From Pachypanchax playfairii (Eukaryota; Chordata; Actinopteri; Cyprinodontiformes; Aplocheilidae), in the NCBI GenBank assembly GCA_006937955.1, contig SSNP01000024.1:5131305-5195304 (forward strand): 64,000 bases of DNA, given 5' to 3'. The position numbers were made by a program, and so were the translations under genes. Shown in pieces: positions 23,122 to 36,000 of the stretch (position 1 is its first letter; every line of letters begins with the position of its first letter). The notes beneath the pieces were generated by a model. That model was not told the origin of the DNA. It ran no database searches and was given only the letters and a program-made list of their open reading frames with translations.

Positions 23122-26100
23122 TTAATTTTTGTTCATCACATGTTTCTTGGAGTTCTTCTCAGGTTGAAATAATATGATGAAGCATTTTGGAGCAAATATA
23201 CACAGTATCAGTCCAAAACTGGAGGCCAGAATGGCAAAAATCTCCACAGCCACAGCAGATTTTCCAGGAGAGCTGACATATGCTGGGATGAAGGTGATCC
23301 AGACTGCACAGAATATCAACATGCTGAAGGTTATCATCTTGGCTTCATTAAAATTATCAGGTAGTTTTCGAGCTAGAGCAGCTGACACAAAGCAAAACAA
23401 AGCCAGCAAGCCAATGTACCCGAGCACAGCCCAGAACCCAACAGCAGAGCCTAATGCACATTCCAGGATGATCTTCTCCTTGTATGTACTTAGATTCTTC
23501 ATTGGGAAGGGAGGGCTCAGAACCAACCAAATAATACATATTAAAACTTGGATAATGGTGAGAATAACGACAGTCATTCTTTGTTGTGGAGGCCCAAACC
23601 ATTTCATGACATTACTACCTGGAAGTGTAGCTTTAAAAGCCATTAACACCACAACAGTTTTCCCAAGTACACAAGAGATACAGAGAACAAAGGTGATACC
23701 AAACGCTGTGTGTCGCAGCATGCAGGACCAATCAGAGGGAGCTCCAATGAAAGTTAATGAACATAAGAAACACAGAGTGAGAGAGAAGAGCAGCAGGAAG
23801 CTCAGCTCAGAGTTGTTGGCTCTGACAATTGGAGTTGTTCTGTGATGAAAGAAAATGGCTGCTGTGATGATGGCCAGACAGGCTCCACTAACAGAGAAGG
23901 CAGCCAGGATGATCGCCAGGACCTCGTCAAAGGAAAGAAACTCCACAGGTTTGGGGAAACAAGCATCTCTTTGTGCATTAGGCCAGAATTCACTGGGACA
24001 TGGGAAGCAATCAAGAGAATCTAAAAGATAAATAAACACACAAAAGGGTGGTTAGCACTTAAAAATGTAATTATGTAAATATTTAATTTGGATGTTACCT
24101 GTTTTATTACTGATCTCTCCTTCAGGACATGGTATACAATCATAGCAGCAGATGGGTTTTCCTTTCTGCAACACTTTACGAGTTCCTGGAGGACAACTCT
24201 CAGAGCACACTGACACTGGTACCTGTTACAGAGATACAGTGGATAAAGGCAGAGAAAGTTAACAATTTTCACTATTTCGATATTCAGTTACAAAAACATT
24301 TTTTAAAGACTAATATGAGATTCTTTACTTGTTTACTACCCTCCACCCATGTTATGTTCCTGTTGATATGAAACTCTTGGCCTTTTGGCAGTGATGCATC
24401 ATAGTATCCTACTGTTACCAACTCAATAACTCCATTATCACTCTTCTGCCAGTTGATCAGCTCATAAAAAGCTACAGGATCCCCATTAGCATCAAATATC
24501 ACAGAATAACTATTTTTGGTGAAGTTGACTTTCTTCAGTTCATATAAAACCTGTGAAAGTTCAAAAATATATTTTTTAATTAATTAAAGACTTCATGGTG
24601 AATGAAATTGTCTACAATAGTTTTTTTTGTAAATCAAAACTGACCTTTTTGGACTCCAGTCTGATGTGTTTGTCACACTCTGTGGTGAGATTTGTTTCCT
24701 GACACACAGCATTGTGAATAGCATGAGCTATTGCATAAACAGCCTTGTAGACAAGGTTCGACGCTCTTAACTGAGACGTGTCAGTGTACGGGCTTTTGAG
24801 TGTTTTTATGTCTTCAGTTCCATCACACGCTCTCTTCTCTAAATCAGCAACTAAAATAAAATGATAAGCAAATAATTTAGTCTGGCAATAAAAATAACTA
24901 ATATGTTTGTTTGTATCTACACAAAGCGAACAGTTTCAGTTCCATTATGAAGTCACTTCTGACAACCAGCATCTAGCCCCCAAAAAGTCAGAAGCATATT
25001 AGTTATTCTGTATTAACAGATTATTTTTATTTCTGTGATTTTATCTGTACAAAGTTAACAGTCTTCACATAATGTAAATAGACAATTTAGATCATTTGAT
25101 ATTCTTCTCATATTATGTGAGAATTTAACCTGAGGCAACAAGAACACTTTTAAATCATAGCATGTTGTTTTCGTTCCATATTTAAAGCTATAAATGTCTC
25201 TGGTCATGTAAATGCTGTGGAATACAGACTTGATGTCTGTAACCTTTTTAACATGCTTATAAAAACCTTCGAACTTTTTGTCAAGCTGCAGTTGAATGCA
25301 TCTTCCCAGAACTCAGTGAGGGTTGAAGAAGCAGCGACTTCAGAGGGAGAAAGATCCAGCAGAAAGTTTCTCAGTCCTGGGATGACAGATTGCTGAATAG
25401 CAACTCCGATGGCTCCTGCACAGAAACTGAAGCTCATCAAAGGGGGGTCGGTTATCCAGCCTTCACTTCCAATCCACTGACGAAGTGGTGGAGGATCCCG
25501 AGCCAGCTCCTCTAACAGGACTTTCATATCTCCATTTGCTGTAAATGCTACAACAACCATTGCTGTTGACCTGCAAAGACATTGAATTTACTTCTCTTAG
25601 AACACACTAACATACATGTGAATATATAGGTTTTATGTCATGCACATAGAACCTTAAATCCTAAATTTGTGCTTTTCTACATTGTAAAAAAATTGGAACA
25701 ACTATGACAACATTATTAATGTTCAGACAAAAAATCATAACACAGAAATATATTTCTCACTTAAATTATGTGAAATATTTCAGAATGTCACATTTCTCTT
25801 AAATACACTTTAAAACAACTTCATGTCAATACATAATACACAATAGAAATTAGTGAGTTAAAAACCTGCGGATAACATCAGCTACTCTCTGGATCTTGCT
25901 TTGTGGGTCGGTCTGAAAGAAAGCTTCAGTGTATTCCACACAGATTCCCTCTCTCTGAGCTGCGTCAAGAAAAGATGCTATGCCATAATTTCCATAATCT
26001 GAGTCTGAGTGGACAGCACCAATCCAAGTCCAACCAAAGTGTTTCACCAGTTTGGCCAGAGCATCAGCTTGAAACTGATCACTGGGAATTGTTCTGAAGA

Positions 26101-27365
26101 AATTGGGAAACTGCTGCTTATCTGACAGGCAGGCACAGGTGGCAAAGTGGCTCACCTGAAAAGATACAGCACTGGTTTTTCATTTTCTCTAGAAGAACAT
26201 ATTGTTTAAATTTTATAAAGATAAGATAAAACATGACTTTCAAAACATAAAAAGTATATTGAATACCATTTTAGTTTTTTGTACCAATCTAAATTACCTA
26301 CCTGAGGGATGTTGAATGGTCCGATGACACGTGACATGCCGATGGAAGGTGTGGATCCAGAGTCTCCAACAACAGCAATTGCCTCACCTGACTGGTAACA
26401 GTTGTTTTCTTTGTAAAACACAGGATCCTGACCATTTAAAAGCTGAAACCCCACATGTGCTGCCATGAGCACTGAGGAACATGTATCATAAATTTGATAA
26501 CCCAGTTTGATGCCTGGCAGCAGCTCCGTGCTGTTGTTTATCTCCTCAATAGCAAAGATCATTGTACGAGCGAAGCGCAGATTCCTGGAATTGAAGCTGC
26601 ACAGAATCAATCATGTCATATAGGAGTTTAGGCTTCTTGAAAGAATTAAAAACACTTTAAAAATTGCATTTAAAATAGCACAATTAAGGAATTGAGTGCA
26701 AATAAACATTTGCAGTAAAAAAGAAAAGAAACAAAAAAAAAAGAAATAATTTGTAAAAAGTGTGTTAAAAAGTTCAAAAAACCAAGAACATTTAAAGTGT
26801 CATAAACTGAGCAATAAAACAGTACTAATAAAAATAATGACATCAAATCTTAATCTTGACAAAGACAGATTAAAAACTTTTTAAAGTGAAAAAGTCTTAA
26901 TATTATCTTTCATGAGTCATTAGCAAATGTATTTTGTTTGAGATAATAGACATAAAATGGGAAGGTGTGTCAAATAGTTAACAAATATACATGTATTTTT
27001 TATCAGCAGTAAATCACAACACTTTTATTCATGTACAGCTGACAGTATTTTAAAACAATTCTCTCTCTTACTGACCTTCCTGTGCACCTTGGAGGCTCAG
27101 GCTCGGTGGTAAAATTACTAATCACAGTCAGCACATTGTAGTGAATGAAAAAAACACCTGCAATAAAAAAATCTCCATCCTTTGAGAAAACAGGTAAATA
27201 AGGGGTACCCTGCAAAGTACATTTCATTGATACAACCTCAGTACTAACTCTAGTACCAGTGAAAGCCTCAGACAGCCTGAGAGAACTGCCTAAGACAACA
27301 ACTGAAATTAGCTCCAATAAACTCACTGTTACTTTCAGACCAATAAACAGAGTTCTGTTCTCCAT
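23122..27365 (-). CDS. Olfactory class C GPCR (OlfC / V2R-like), gene A2, intact
   Basis: Exons in transcript order: 27076-27365, 26302-26596, 25866-26155, 25275-25570, 24645-24850, 24329-24550, 24099-24222, 23122-24020. They join to 873 residues without a stop. The start is MENRTLF, a signal-peptide leader matching A4 and A5 (MEIRTLF), with TATA-like and TGACGTA motifs upstream. The flytrap domain covers residues about 30-533, the cysteine-rich linker about 534-574 and the 7TM domain follows. SHFATCACLS, IPSDQF and SDSDYG are retained. It is the first of five minus-strand group-A genes, and its 3' end faces the decayed LINE at 20.5-22.7 kb. Expected role: amino-acid odorant receptor. Confidence 0.92.
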
Positions 27366-27407
27366 CGCTCAAGTGTTTGTATGTGGGTGTGACTGTGTTG
27401 CTACTGG

Positions 27408-27431
27408 TTTATAAACTCCAGTTGTACGTCA
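27408..27431 (-). promoter_or_regulatory. A2 proximal promoter: TATA-like box and TGACGTA
   Basis: TTTATAAA lies 43-50 bp upstream of the ATG (27408-27415). TGACGTA, read on the minus strand, lies 60-66 bp upstream (27425-27431). The same two motifs at the same distances occur in A4 and A5, and TGACGTA also in A3. TGACGTA resembles a CRE/ATF site. 27432-28274 has no gene, only a LINE-tail-like piece near 27755-27800. Confidence 0.6.
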
Positions 27432-28279
27432 AGTTGTTTTTCATCAAAAACCTGATAACCTCTTCCAATCTTTGGCTACACCTTTAATGAATCTATGAGG
27501 CAGAATTTCCACTGTATTTTTTACCATTTTTTCTCTTGTAATAAATTACATCTTTCAGCATCAGAGATTTGGACAATTTTTAAGGTATTTTTAATCAAAC
27601 ATTTAAGTTAACAGATAATGCTCACATATAGGTACAATGGCCTTTAATTTTCTCTATAAGAACATAGTGTTCACATTATATAAAGATAACTTACATAGAA
27701 ATGTACTGTATTAAAGTGTTCTCAGCCAGGGTGTCTATCTTATTAAAATTCAGTTCAATTCAAAAGCACTTTATTAATCCTCAAAAGGAAAGTAAATATT
27801 GTTGTAAGTCAGCTTTGCTTCTAAAGTGCTGCTGGTCAAGGGAGGCCCCCGAGTTCTAGTTTGTAGAGGTAGACTTTAGTTAAAATTAGCTTTTTCTTAG
27901 TTCAGTAGAAAAATAGTTTGGTAGAAAGCAAGCTTAGGTTCATCTGTGAACAATCCCTTAGGATGACCAATGCAGAATGAACACCAAGCACATGTTTTTA
28001 GTTCATATTATAAACTAGGTCTGCCCTTCACAGAGAACCAGAAAACACTTTTCTTCCATCAGTGTTTTCCAGAATAAAGCTACACATGACAGTAGCTTGT
28101 TGGAGTAGCTCTGTGACATTGCTATCAGTTTTTTGTAATCTTTTGAGTATTTCCTGCTTGTTTTTAGCCTGGAAATACTACTTTTTAAAATTATTATTAA
28201 TATTTTTTTTTACTATTATTAAATTTTATTCTGATTTGGGTGCTGTGCTAATTGAATATTTTTTTTATTAATTTGTCTG

Positions 28280-28981
28280 TGTTGTGTGGCTGATCTGCCT
28301 GTGGGTGTGAGTGTGTGTGTGGGTGTCATTAACCTACTTTCCAACAGGTGGATCAGCTCTGGAGCGGCAGGTGTGGCTCATTCTCCTCATCACCTGGGTC
28401 GAGATTTAAGGGGAGGATCAACACGAGACAGGCGCCAGATAGTTCTATCTCTTCACCTGGTAGAGTGGTTTACTACTGACCGTTGCACATTCCAGAAAGA
28501 CGAGCCCCATAACGCTTGGTCTTTCTTTTCCTTTTTCCCTCAGGAGCTTCATCCGGATCCGACGCTTTCCCGAGGATCCGTACCTCCTGTCCTGGAGAGC
28601 AGCCGGTTCCACAGGCTCTCACGCTGGCTTGGTTTTCCCCGGACCTGCTCTCCGCCTGTCTCTTCCTCCCCGGAGTCTGCACCTGCTGGACAAACACGGA
28701 CCCAGAGCTGATCTGTTCACCCTCCAGCACCTGCACATCTCACTCCGGACCCACAGCCCTCATTCAGCCGCCAACAACTCCTCCTCTCTCCGCAACCACC
28801 ATCAGCGCCATCCACATACTCACGGTTCCCTTCCAGGGAGGCCCGGTTCCTGTACCGCCAGCTGCACAGGAGTTCGTGCCTGGCTGTGTTTCTCTCATTT
28901 CTAATAAACACCTTAAACCTGTATTGTTGTCCTGGGGCTTGTGCTTGTAAGAGGGTTCGCACCAAAACAAGGGCCATGACA
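28280..28981 (+). repeat. 5' LTR of the sushi-type element
   Basis: 702 bp with TG...CA ends. It contains TTTAAG at 28405-28410 and, 29 bp downstream, GCCAGATAGTTC (28434-28445), the predicted transcript start. AATAAA occurs near its 3' part (about 28903). Confidence 0.85.
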
Positions 28982-29619
28982 GAACTATCTGGCCACCAGA
29001 ACCCTACGGCACAGCTCCAGGCCGCACTCTCCCAACAGGGAATCCTCCTGGGCAAGCATGAGAACTTCCTACAGGAGATGGCGCAACAACAGACCCACCT
29101 CATGGATAATATGGACAGACTCACCCGGCGGATCTCGGAGCTAACCGCGCACCTCGCGGACACCGACACTCGGATGACGGATCTCTCCTCGTCGGAACCC
29201 CAGGCCGCGTCTCCTCCAGTCGCACCTTCCGAGCCAGTCCATCGAGGGGTCTCTCCTCCAAACCCGCAGCCCTATGACGGAGATCTCCGTAAGTGTAAAG
29301 GATTTTTACTTCAGTGTAACCTAGTGTTTAACAGTGCTTCTAACTCTTTCGGCACAGACGCCAGCCGGATCTCTTTCCTGGTGGGCTGGCTGCGCGACAG
29401 AGCCCTCAGGTGGGCGGAGGCCTACCTCGACTCCAACCCCATCGAACACACAGAATACGAGGAGTTTCTGGATGCTTTCAAGCAGACGTTCGACTCGGAG
29501 GAGACAGAAGAGGAGGCAATGGACCAGCTGCTCCGGATTCGTCAGGGGAAGCAGTCGGTGGCGGACTTTGCCATCGAGTTCCGCACCCTGGCTGCCCGAA
29601 CAGCCTGGAACGACTCTGC
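28977..29619 (+). pseudogene. Retrotransposon gag fragment (sushi/PEG10-like)
   Basis: The open frame MTELSGHQNP... begins at the very end of the 5' LTR. It carries an N-terminal coiled-coil-like stretch (residues about 15-70), then the retrotransposon gag fold with YDGDLRKCKGFLLQCNLVF, GWLRDRALRWAEAYL and VADFAIEFRTLAA. These are hallmarks of Tf1/sushi gag, from which vertebrate PEG10/RTL genes derive. The frame then runs into LTR sequence at 29620, so the zinc knuckle, protease, RT and integrase are missing. Confidence 0.85.
28982..28993 (+). other. Self-priming primer-binding site
   Basis: GAACTATCTGGC directly follows the LTR and is the exact complement of GCCAGATAGTTC at 28434-28445 inside the LTR. 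This is the arrangement used by Tf1-type elements, whose own RNA 5' end primes reverse transcription in place of a tRNA. Confidence 0.75.
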
Positions 29620-29939
29620 ACTCCTCCTCTCTCCGCAACCACCATCAGCGCCATCCACATACTCACGGTTCCCTTCCAGGGAGGCCCGGTTCCTGTACCG
29701 CCAGCTGCACAGGAGTTCGTGCCTGGCTGTGTTTCTCTCATTTCTAATAAACACCTTAAACCTGTATTGTTGTCCTGGGGCTTGTGCTTGTAAGAGGGTT
29801 CGCACCAAAACAAGGGCCATGACAGTCTGTTTGTACTGTTTCAACTCTGTTTTGATGTTCTGTTCATGTGTTGACACTGATGTTTGTTGGCTAATAAAAG
29901 CAACCTGTTGAATAGAACAGCAGCTCTTATTCCAAAATA

Positions 29940-30660
29940 TGGGGAGATCAAACTCACAAATAATTGTTTAATATCATATGTTTTTCATAAACACTTCTAG
30001 GAAAATCATCTTGGGTTGAAACTTGCAATGCAGTTATGAGTGAAATGTGTCCAGATGTCTGATATTGGCACAAATGAGTCAGTTTTCAGAAACTCTGCTC
30101 AGGTGATGATAACAAATAAAAAGAACAGGGCATTTTCTCTTTTATGAATGGTACAAGAAAGTTTTTAAACCAGCAATCAGCCATGGCATCACCAACAGAC
30201 TGCACTGCAGTGATCATGTGACGTCATTATCATAATGTTAACTGTTATTGAATATTTTTTTCAGAAAATTCACCAAAATTGTACAAAAGCGTATTTCTTC
30301 TATAAACTCAGTGTTGCACAGTCAACAGATGGCCACTGATATGTGATTTAAATATGTTGTATTTATTTTGTATCATGCCACAAGTAATAAAATGAGTTAC
30401 AGAAAAGTAGAGAACCGATTTATCCAAAGCTTCATAGTTGGTGAACTGTTGTAAAAAAAAAACAAAAAAAAAAAAAACTCCCCCCCTTGCGAAGATAACA
30501 TTGTCTTCTGAAAATATGTCCTTATATTTACATTTTATTCAAGTCAGGAGGGTGAGTCAGGAAAAAATAAAGCTTCCAGGATGCTAGTGGTGTCATTGAC
30601 TCAAACGTTACTAAGCTACAAACATAGCACCCAAATGCATTTAGCAACATATCTGGATAT
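29940..30660. other. Gene-free stretch
   Basis: AT-rich sequence with an A-run at about 30453-30478. I see no gene, RNA or clear repeat. Confidence 0.6.
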
Positions 30661-30662
30661 TG

Positions 30663-31128
30663 TAACCCTTCGTTATTGTTGCCACGTCTGACAAACACGA
30701 CCAACACGACAGATTATCATTACTGAAAGAGGTATTACTATATCTCAGTGACCTTTTTTGGAGCAATACCTTCACGACATCCTCCAAATCAAACCAGCCT
30801 TGATCGCCTTTCTCTCTCCATATCAGCTCTGCCAAGTGGCATCCGTCCGCTCACAGCCAGCCTCCCTCGCAGCAGGAGAGCACTCCCAGCTGCCAGCCCT
30901 AAAACTCGGCCCCTGTGTCACCAACAGCCAGTGGCAAGCCAGCTCATGCTCATCCGCTGGTGGACCGCACCACCATTAGCACTGAGCTCCACCTGACATC
31001 TATTTAGTAGTTAGTAGATGGGGGCGCACCTCTTCACCATCTTGCTTGGAATTAATGTTTGTCGGACCTGCTCACAAAGTAACAATTGGTCAATGGCCGT
31101 TTTGGGGGCAGGGCCAGCAAAAGGTCAG
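30663..31128 (-). mobile_element. MITE family S, inverted copy
   Basis: Reverse-complement relative of 13324-13846: it shares the GGAGCAATACCTTC..CATCCTCCA and CACCTGACATCTATTTAGTA regions and ends GCCAGCAAAAGGTCAG. The left terminal repeat is eroded. Confidence 0.65.
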
Positions 31129-31239
31129 TTATGCCTCTGTCTCTTCTATACTTCTAAAATGTTAACAGTTTGTCAAATGCTCCACCAGAGAAAACAAAAT
31201 ACTGGATTTTGTTTTGTGCAAATATATCAAGGATGCATA

Positions 31240-31625
31240 CGGGTCCTTTGCATACCTGCTCTTGGCAAGGCAGATCCTAATGTTGTTTTCTCTGCTTTGT
31301 GTATAGACACTATGTCCAGAGGCAACCTGTGATCAAAAGGACTTTGAGGTGGTGGTCACAGGAAGCTGAAAAACCACTCCAAGGATGTTTTGAGACTACA
31401 AACTGGAATGCAATCTGTGAGCCACATGAAGATGACATCAATGGTATGACTGAGTGCGTGACTGACTATTTAAAACTTCTGCATTGACAACATTATCCCC
31501 ACCAAAATAGTGACATGCTTCTCCAACAAACCCTGAAACACCAGTGATCTTAAACAATTTCTCAATGGGGGGGAGCAGAACCCTCCTCTGGCTGCAATCC
31601 AGTTGTCTATGCACCAGAACCAGAT
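31240..31625 (+). mobile_element. LINE fragment (endonuclease-RT linker)
   Basis: Translation gives RTLRWWSQEAEKPLQGCFE and DINGMTECVTDYLKL, similar to the linker of CR1/L2-type fish LINEs that precedes the RT. The frame is interrupted afterwards. Confidence 0.6.
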
Positions 31626-31770
31626 TTTCCTCCACACATGTGTTGAGTCCACTTGGAGGTGACTTTCTGTAGCCTTTTTAAGCTGAGCCAGAACCCATGA
31701 GCCAAGACTTGTCCACTAGACACTCACTGCCAAGTCTCTGCCAGGCCTGGCTCCAGAGGGATGCCCAGGT

Positions 31771-32600
31771 CAAGTCAAGTCAAGTTTATTTATAGAGCAC
31801 TCTAACATACAGCATGACAGCTGACCAAAGTGCTGTACAGTAGATCAAGAAATAAAGCAAAATAGAAAATACAACAATAAACAAAGAATAAAACTAGGAA
31901 GAAAAATACAATAAAAGACTGGCTGTAAAATCAGAAGTAGCGGTTTTGATACAAGTGATATCAACATCAATAACCAAAAGCTAACTTAAAATAATGGGCT
32001 TTCAGACGAGATTTAAACAAATGTACAGAGGTGGATTGTCTCACAGAGAGTGGGAGATTGTTCCATAAGATAGGACCAGCAAATTAAAAAGCCTATTCAC
32101 CATGGGATTTATAGCTCATACTTGGGATGTGTAATAGGAGATAGTCAACAGATCTCAGTGCACAGGATGGGTTGTAATTAATAAGTAGTTCACAGACATA
32201 GGAATTATACGATTATGAAGAGTTTTGCAAACAAAGAATAGAATTTTAAATTGAACGTGGTAAGAAATGGAAAGCCAATGTAGCTCTGCCAAAATTGGAG
32301 TTATGTTGGATCATCTGTCTGTACTGGTGAGAAATGTGCTGCTGCATTCGGGACTTTTTGCAGGCAAGTGGGGACTTGTTAAGACCATAGAGGACAGAAG
32401 TTGCATAATCAGTCTAGATGTGACAAATGAGGATGTGTTTAAGTCGGGTATATGACTATGAATAGTAATATGAATAGGTGTCCCTATTCTAGGCAAAGTT
32501 TTCTGCCTGACAGTGCAAATGCTCATCAAGATTTGACTTGTGCTCAGTCTGAGCACTCACCTGACGCAAATTTTACATAGTAGACCCTACCAGGGGCATG
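31771..32600 (+). repeat. Dispersed fish repeat (CAAGTCAAGTTTATTTATAG)
   Basis: It starts with tandem CAAGT units and TTTATTTATAGAGCAC, then CAAAGTGCTGTACA and ATTGTTCCATAAGATAGGA, a pattern common in teleost genomes. There is no intact ORF. 32600-33013 is gene-free DNA downstream of A3. Confidence 0.6.
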
Positions 32601-33013
32601 TGCCCCAAACAACATAGCTTCCAGGATCCCATGGATTCTCAAACCCTTCCATGCCACTGAAGTTAGTATTTTAGTGGTGGGAGAAACTTTTATTTCATTG
32701 GGATAACTGGCAATGACAGAATTTTGGCATACATGTATTTCAACAGTTTAGTTCTGAAAGACTTTGTTGACACTTAGTAAACACGGCTAGGGATTTTTGA
32801 AAATTTCTGTAGGCTTCAGGAATCCTAGTGTTAAAACTTTAAGGAATTATATTTGAAACAAAACTAATAATGACAGTAGTCACTTCATAGATGCCACAAG
32901 CAAATGACATATTTATTCAAAGATATCCTGTTCAAAAAAATGAAAACTATTGAAAACAAAACTTGATCGTAGTAAATTTGACATTTTTCTTTTAATCCTG
33001 AGATGTTCTACAT

Positions 33014-36000
33014 TTAGTTTTTGTTCATTAAATATTTCTTGGAATTTTTCTCAGGCTGAAATAAAATTATGAAACATTTTGGAGCAAATATACACAGTAT
33101 CAGTCCAAAACTGGAGGCCAGAATGGCAAATATCTCCACAGCTACAGTGAACTTTCCAGGAGAGCTAACATATGCTGGGATGAAGGTGATCCAGACTGCA
33201 CAGAATATCAACATGCTGAAGGTTATCATCTTGGCTTCATTAAAATTATCAGGTAGTTTTCGAGCTAGAACAGCTAACACAAAGCAAAACACAGCTAGCA
33301 GACCGATGTACCCGAGCACAGCCCAGAACCCAACAGCAGAGCCTAATGCACATTCCAGGATGATCTTCTCTTTGTATGTGTTTAGATTCTTCATTGGGAA
33401 GGGAGGGCTCAGAACCAACCAAACAATACATATTAAAACTTGGATAAATGTGAAAAATACTACAGTCATTCTTTGTTGTGGAGGCCCAAACCATTTCATG
33501 GCATTACTACCTGGAAGTGTAGCTTTAAAAGCCATTAACACCACAACAGTTTTCCCAAGAACACAAGAGATACAGAGAACAAAGGTGATACCAAACGCTG
33601 TGTGTCGCAGCATGCAGGACCAATCAGAGGGAGCTCCAATGAAAGTTAATGAACATAAGAAACACAGAGTCAGAGAGAAGAGCAGCAGGAAGCTCAGCTC
33701 AGAGTTGTTGGCTCTGACAATTGGAGTTGTTCTGTGATGAAAGAAAATGGCTGCTGTTATGATGGCCAGACAGGCTCCACTAACAGAGAATGCAGCCAGG
33801 ATGATCGCCAAGACCTCGTCAAAGGAAAGAAACTCCACAGGTTTGGGGAAACAAGCATCTCGTTGTGTATTAGGCCAAAATTCACTGGGACATGGGAAGC
33901 AATCAGGAGAATCTAAAAGATAAATCAGTAAGAGTTCTTAGCATTCCAAAATTGTTATAATGTAAATAGTTCTAATATCCAGTTTTACCAGTTTTATTAC
34001 TGATCTCTCCTTCAGGACATGGTATACAATCATAGCAGCAGATGGGTTTTCCTTTCTGCAACACTTTACGAGTTCCTGGAGGACAACTCTCAGAGCACAC
34101 TGATACTGGTACCTGTTACAGAGATACAGAAAAATTACAATTTAGCAGGTTTTCACACACCTGTTACTAGTTCATGCATGTCACTGGCATCATGTTACTG
34201 AAGTGCATTTCGCATTACTGTACCTCTGTTTCTATTTCTGCAAGAGAAAATATTCAAATGTTTTTGGAAGGAAAAGAAACACGTTTAACACTCTGCATTT
34301 TTGGTTGAGAGAACACTCACACAGAACTGTATGTATATCATAAATTGTCATAGATCTTTGTGTGTAATGACAGATCAATCACAAATCAGAACTGACGCTC
34401 CCAGATAATAGACTAGTTGGGTTGGTGGGAGGTTTGGGGTTGAATTGCAATTACAGTGGTTTTTACTTGTGTGCCACCATCCATCCAGGTTATGTTCCTG
34501 TTGATATGAAACTCCTGACCCTTTGGCAGTGATGCATCATAGTGTCCTACTGTTACCAACTCAATAACTCCACTCTCACTCTTCTGCCAGTTGATCAGCT
34601 CATAAAAAGCAATAGGATCCCCTTTTGCATCAAATGACACATGATAACCATTTTGAGAAAAATTGACTTTCTTTAGTTCAGTTAAAACCTGCATGAATAA
34701 GCAATAAAATTAATATTTAAGTAAAATATTTTAAAGACTTTACAGCTCATAAAAACACTGACATTCCTTTTTTGTATTTAAACTAACCTCTTTGGACTCC
34801 AGTCTGATGTTTTTGTCACATTGAATGGTGAGATTTTTTTCCTGGCACACTGCATTGTGAATAGCATGAGCTATTGCATAAACAGCCTTGTACACCATGT
34901 TAGTGACTCTTAGCTGAGATGTATCCGTGTACGGATTTTTGAGTGTTTTTATGTCTTCAGTTCCATCACACACCTGTTTGTCTTGATCAAAGCCTAAAGG
35001 CACAAAAAGCCAAAAGTAGAAAATGTTATCAACAATAAATTACACATCACTGAAATTTAATTAAATACAGTTTTATTTTAATGAACAAGGCATTTCTCAC
35101 AATTACAAGGTATGAGCAAAAAATTCTGAGATTAAAATCTTTTGTCTTCATATTACAATCACATTATCTAAAATCTCAGTACCAAAGATGTGTTGGGCAT
35201 AAATTAGCTGCGAATGTTTTAATTGCATGAACATAGAGTTAAACAGTACAGCATAAGAGTAACTTTTTAAGATGTAAATATTCTCACTTTTTGTCAGTAT
35301 ACAATCGAATGCATCCTCCCAGAATTCAGTAAGAAGGGAGGAGGACAACACTTCTGTAAGAGAAAGGTTCAGTAGATGGTCTCTCAGCCCAGGTATGACA
35401 GATTGCTGAATCCCAACTCCAATGGACCCCGCATAGAAATTGAATCCCACCATGAATGGGTCAGTTACCCACGATTCACTTCCTATCCACTGTCGAGGTG
35501 GTGGAGGATCCCGAACCAACTCCTCTAACAGAACCCTCATATCACCAGAAGCTATAAATGCCACAATAACCATGGCTGTTGACCTGCTGAGACAATAAGA
35601 TGTCTTTATTTTTTCTAGTCCATACAACTTATTGTTTATTTTAATCAATTCATTCTTTTAAAAAAATCAGTTTGAACTAAAGTCAATGAACAATGGCTAT
35701 CTGTACTTTATCACATTTACATCTTATGTCTAGATGGCAAATATTAGCACAAGATACAGGTTCAAATTAAGTGAGTTACAAACCTGCGAATAACATCTGC
35801 GACTTTCCGAATCTTTTTATGTGGGTCAGTCCGATAGAAGGATTCAGAGTACTCCACACAGATTCCTTCTCTCTGTGCTGCATCAAGAAAAGCTGCCATG
35901 CCACTATTTCCATAATCTGAGTCTGAGCGGACAGCACCTATCCAAGTCCAACCAAAGTGTTTCACCAACTTGGCCAGAGCATCAGCTTGGAACTGATCAC

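Larger units (their letters stand above)
28280..29824 (+). mobile_element. Tf1/sushi-type LTR retrotransposon, internally deleted
   Basis: Target duplication GTCTG lies at 28275-28279 and 29825-29829. The 5' LTR is 28280-28981 (TGTTGTG...ATGACA). The 3' LTR remnant, 29620-29824, appears identical to the last 205 bp of the 5' LTR. The interior holds only part of gag; pol and most of the 3' LTR are gone. The break joins gag to LTR at the shared string ACTCCTCCTCTCTCC. The near-identity of the LTR parts suggests a young insertion. Confidence 0.88.

Noticed and set aside
28286..28950. Open frames of about 140 codons across the 5' LTR
   Set aside because: They lie in LTR sequence, differ in frame, and have no domain; the LTR's GC content explains them.
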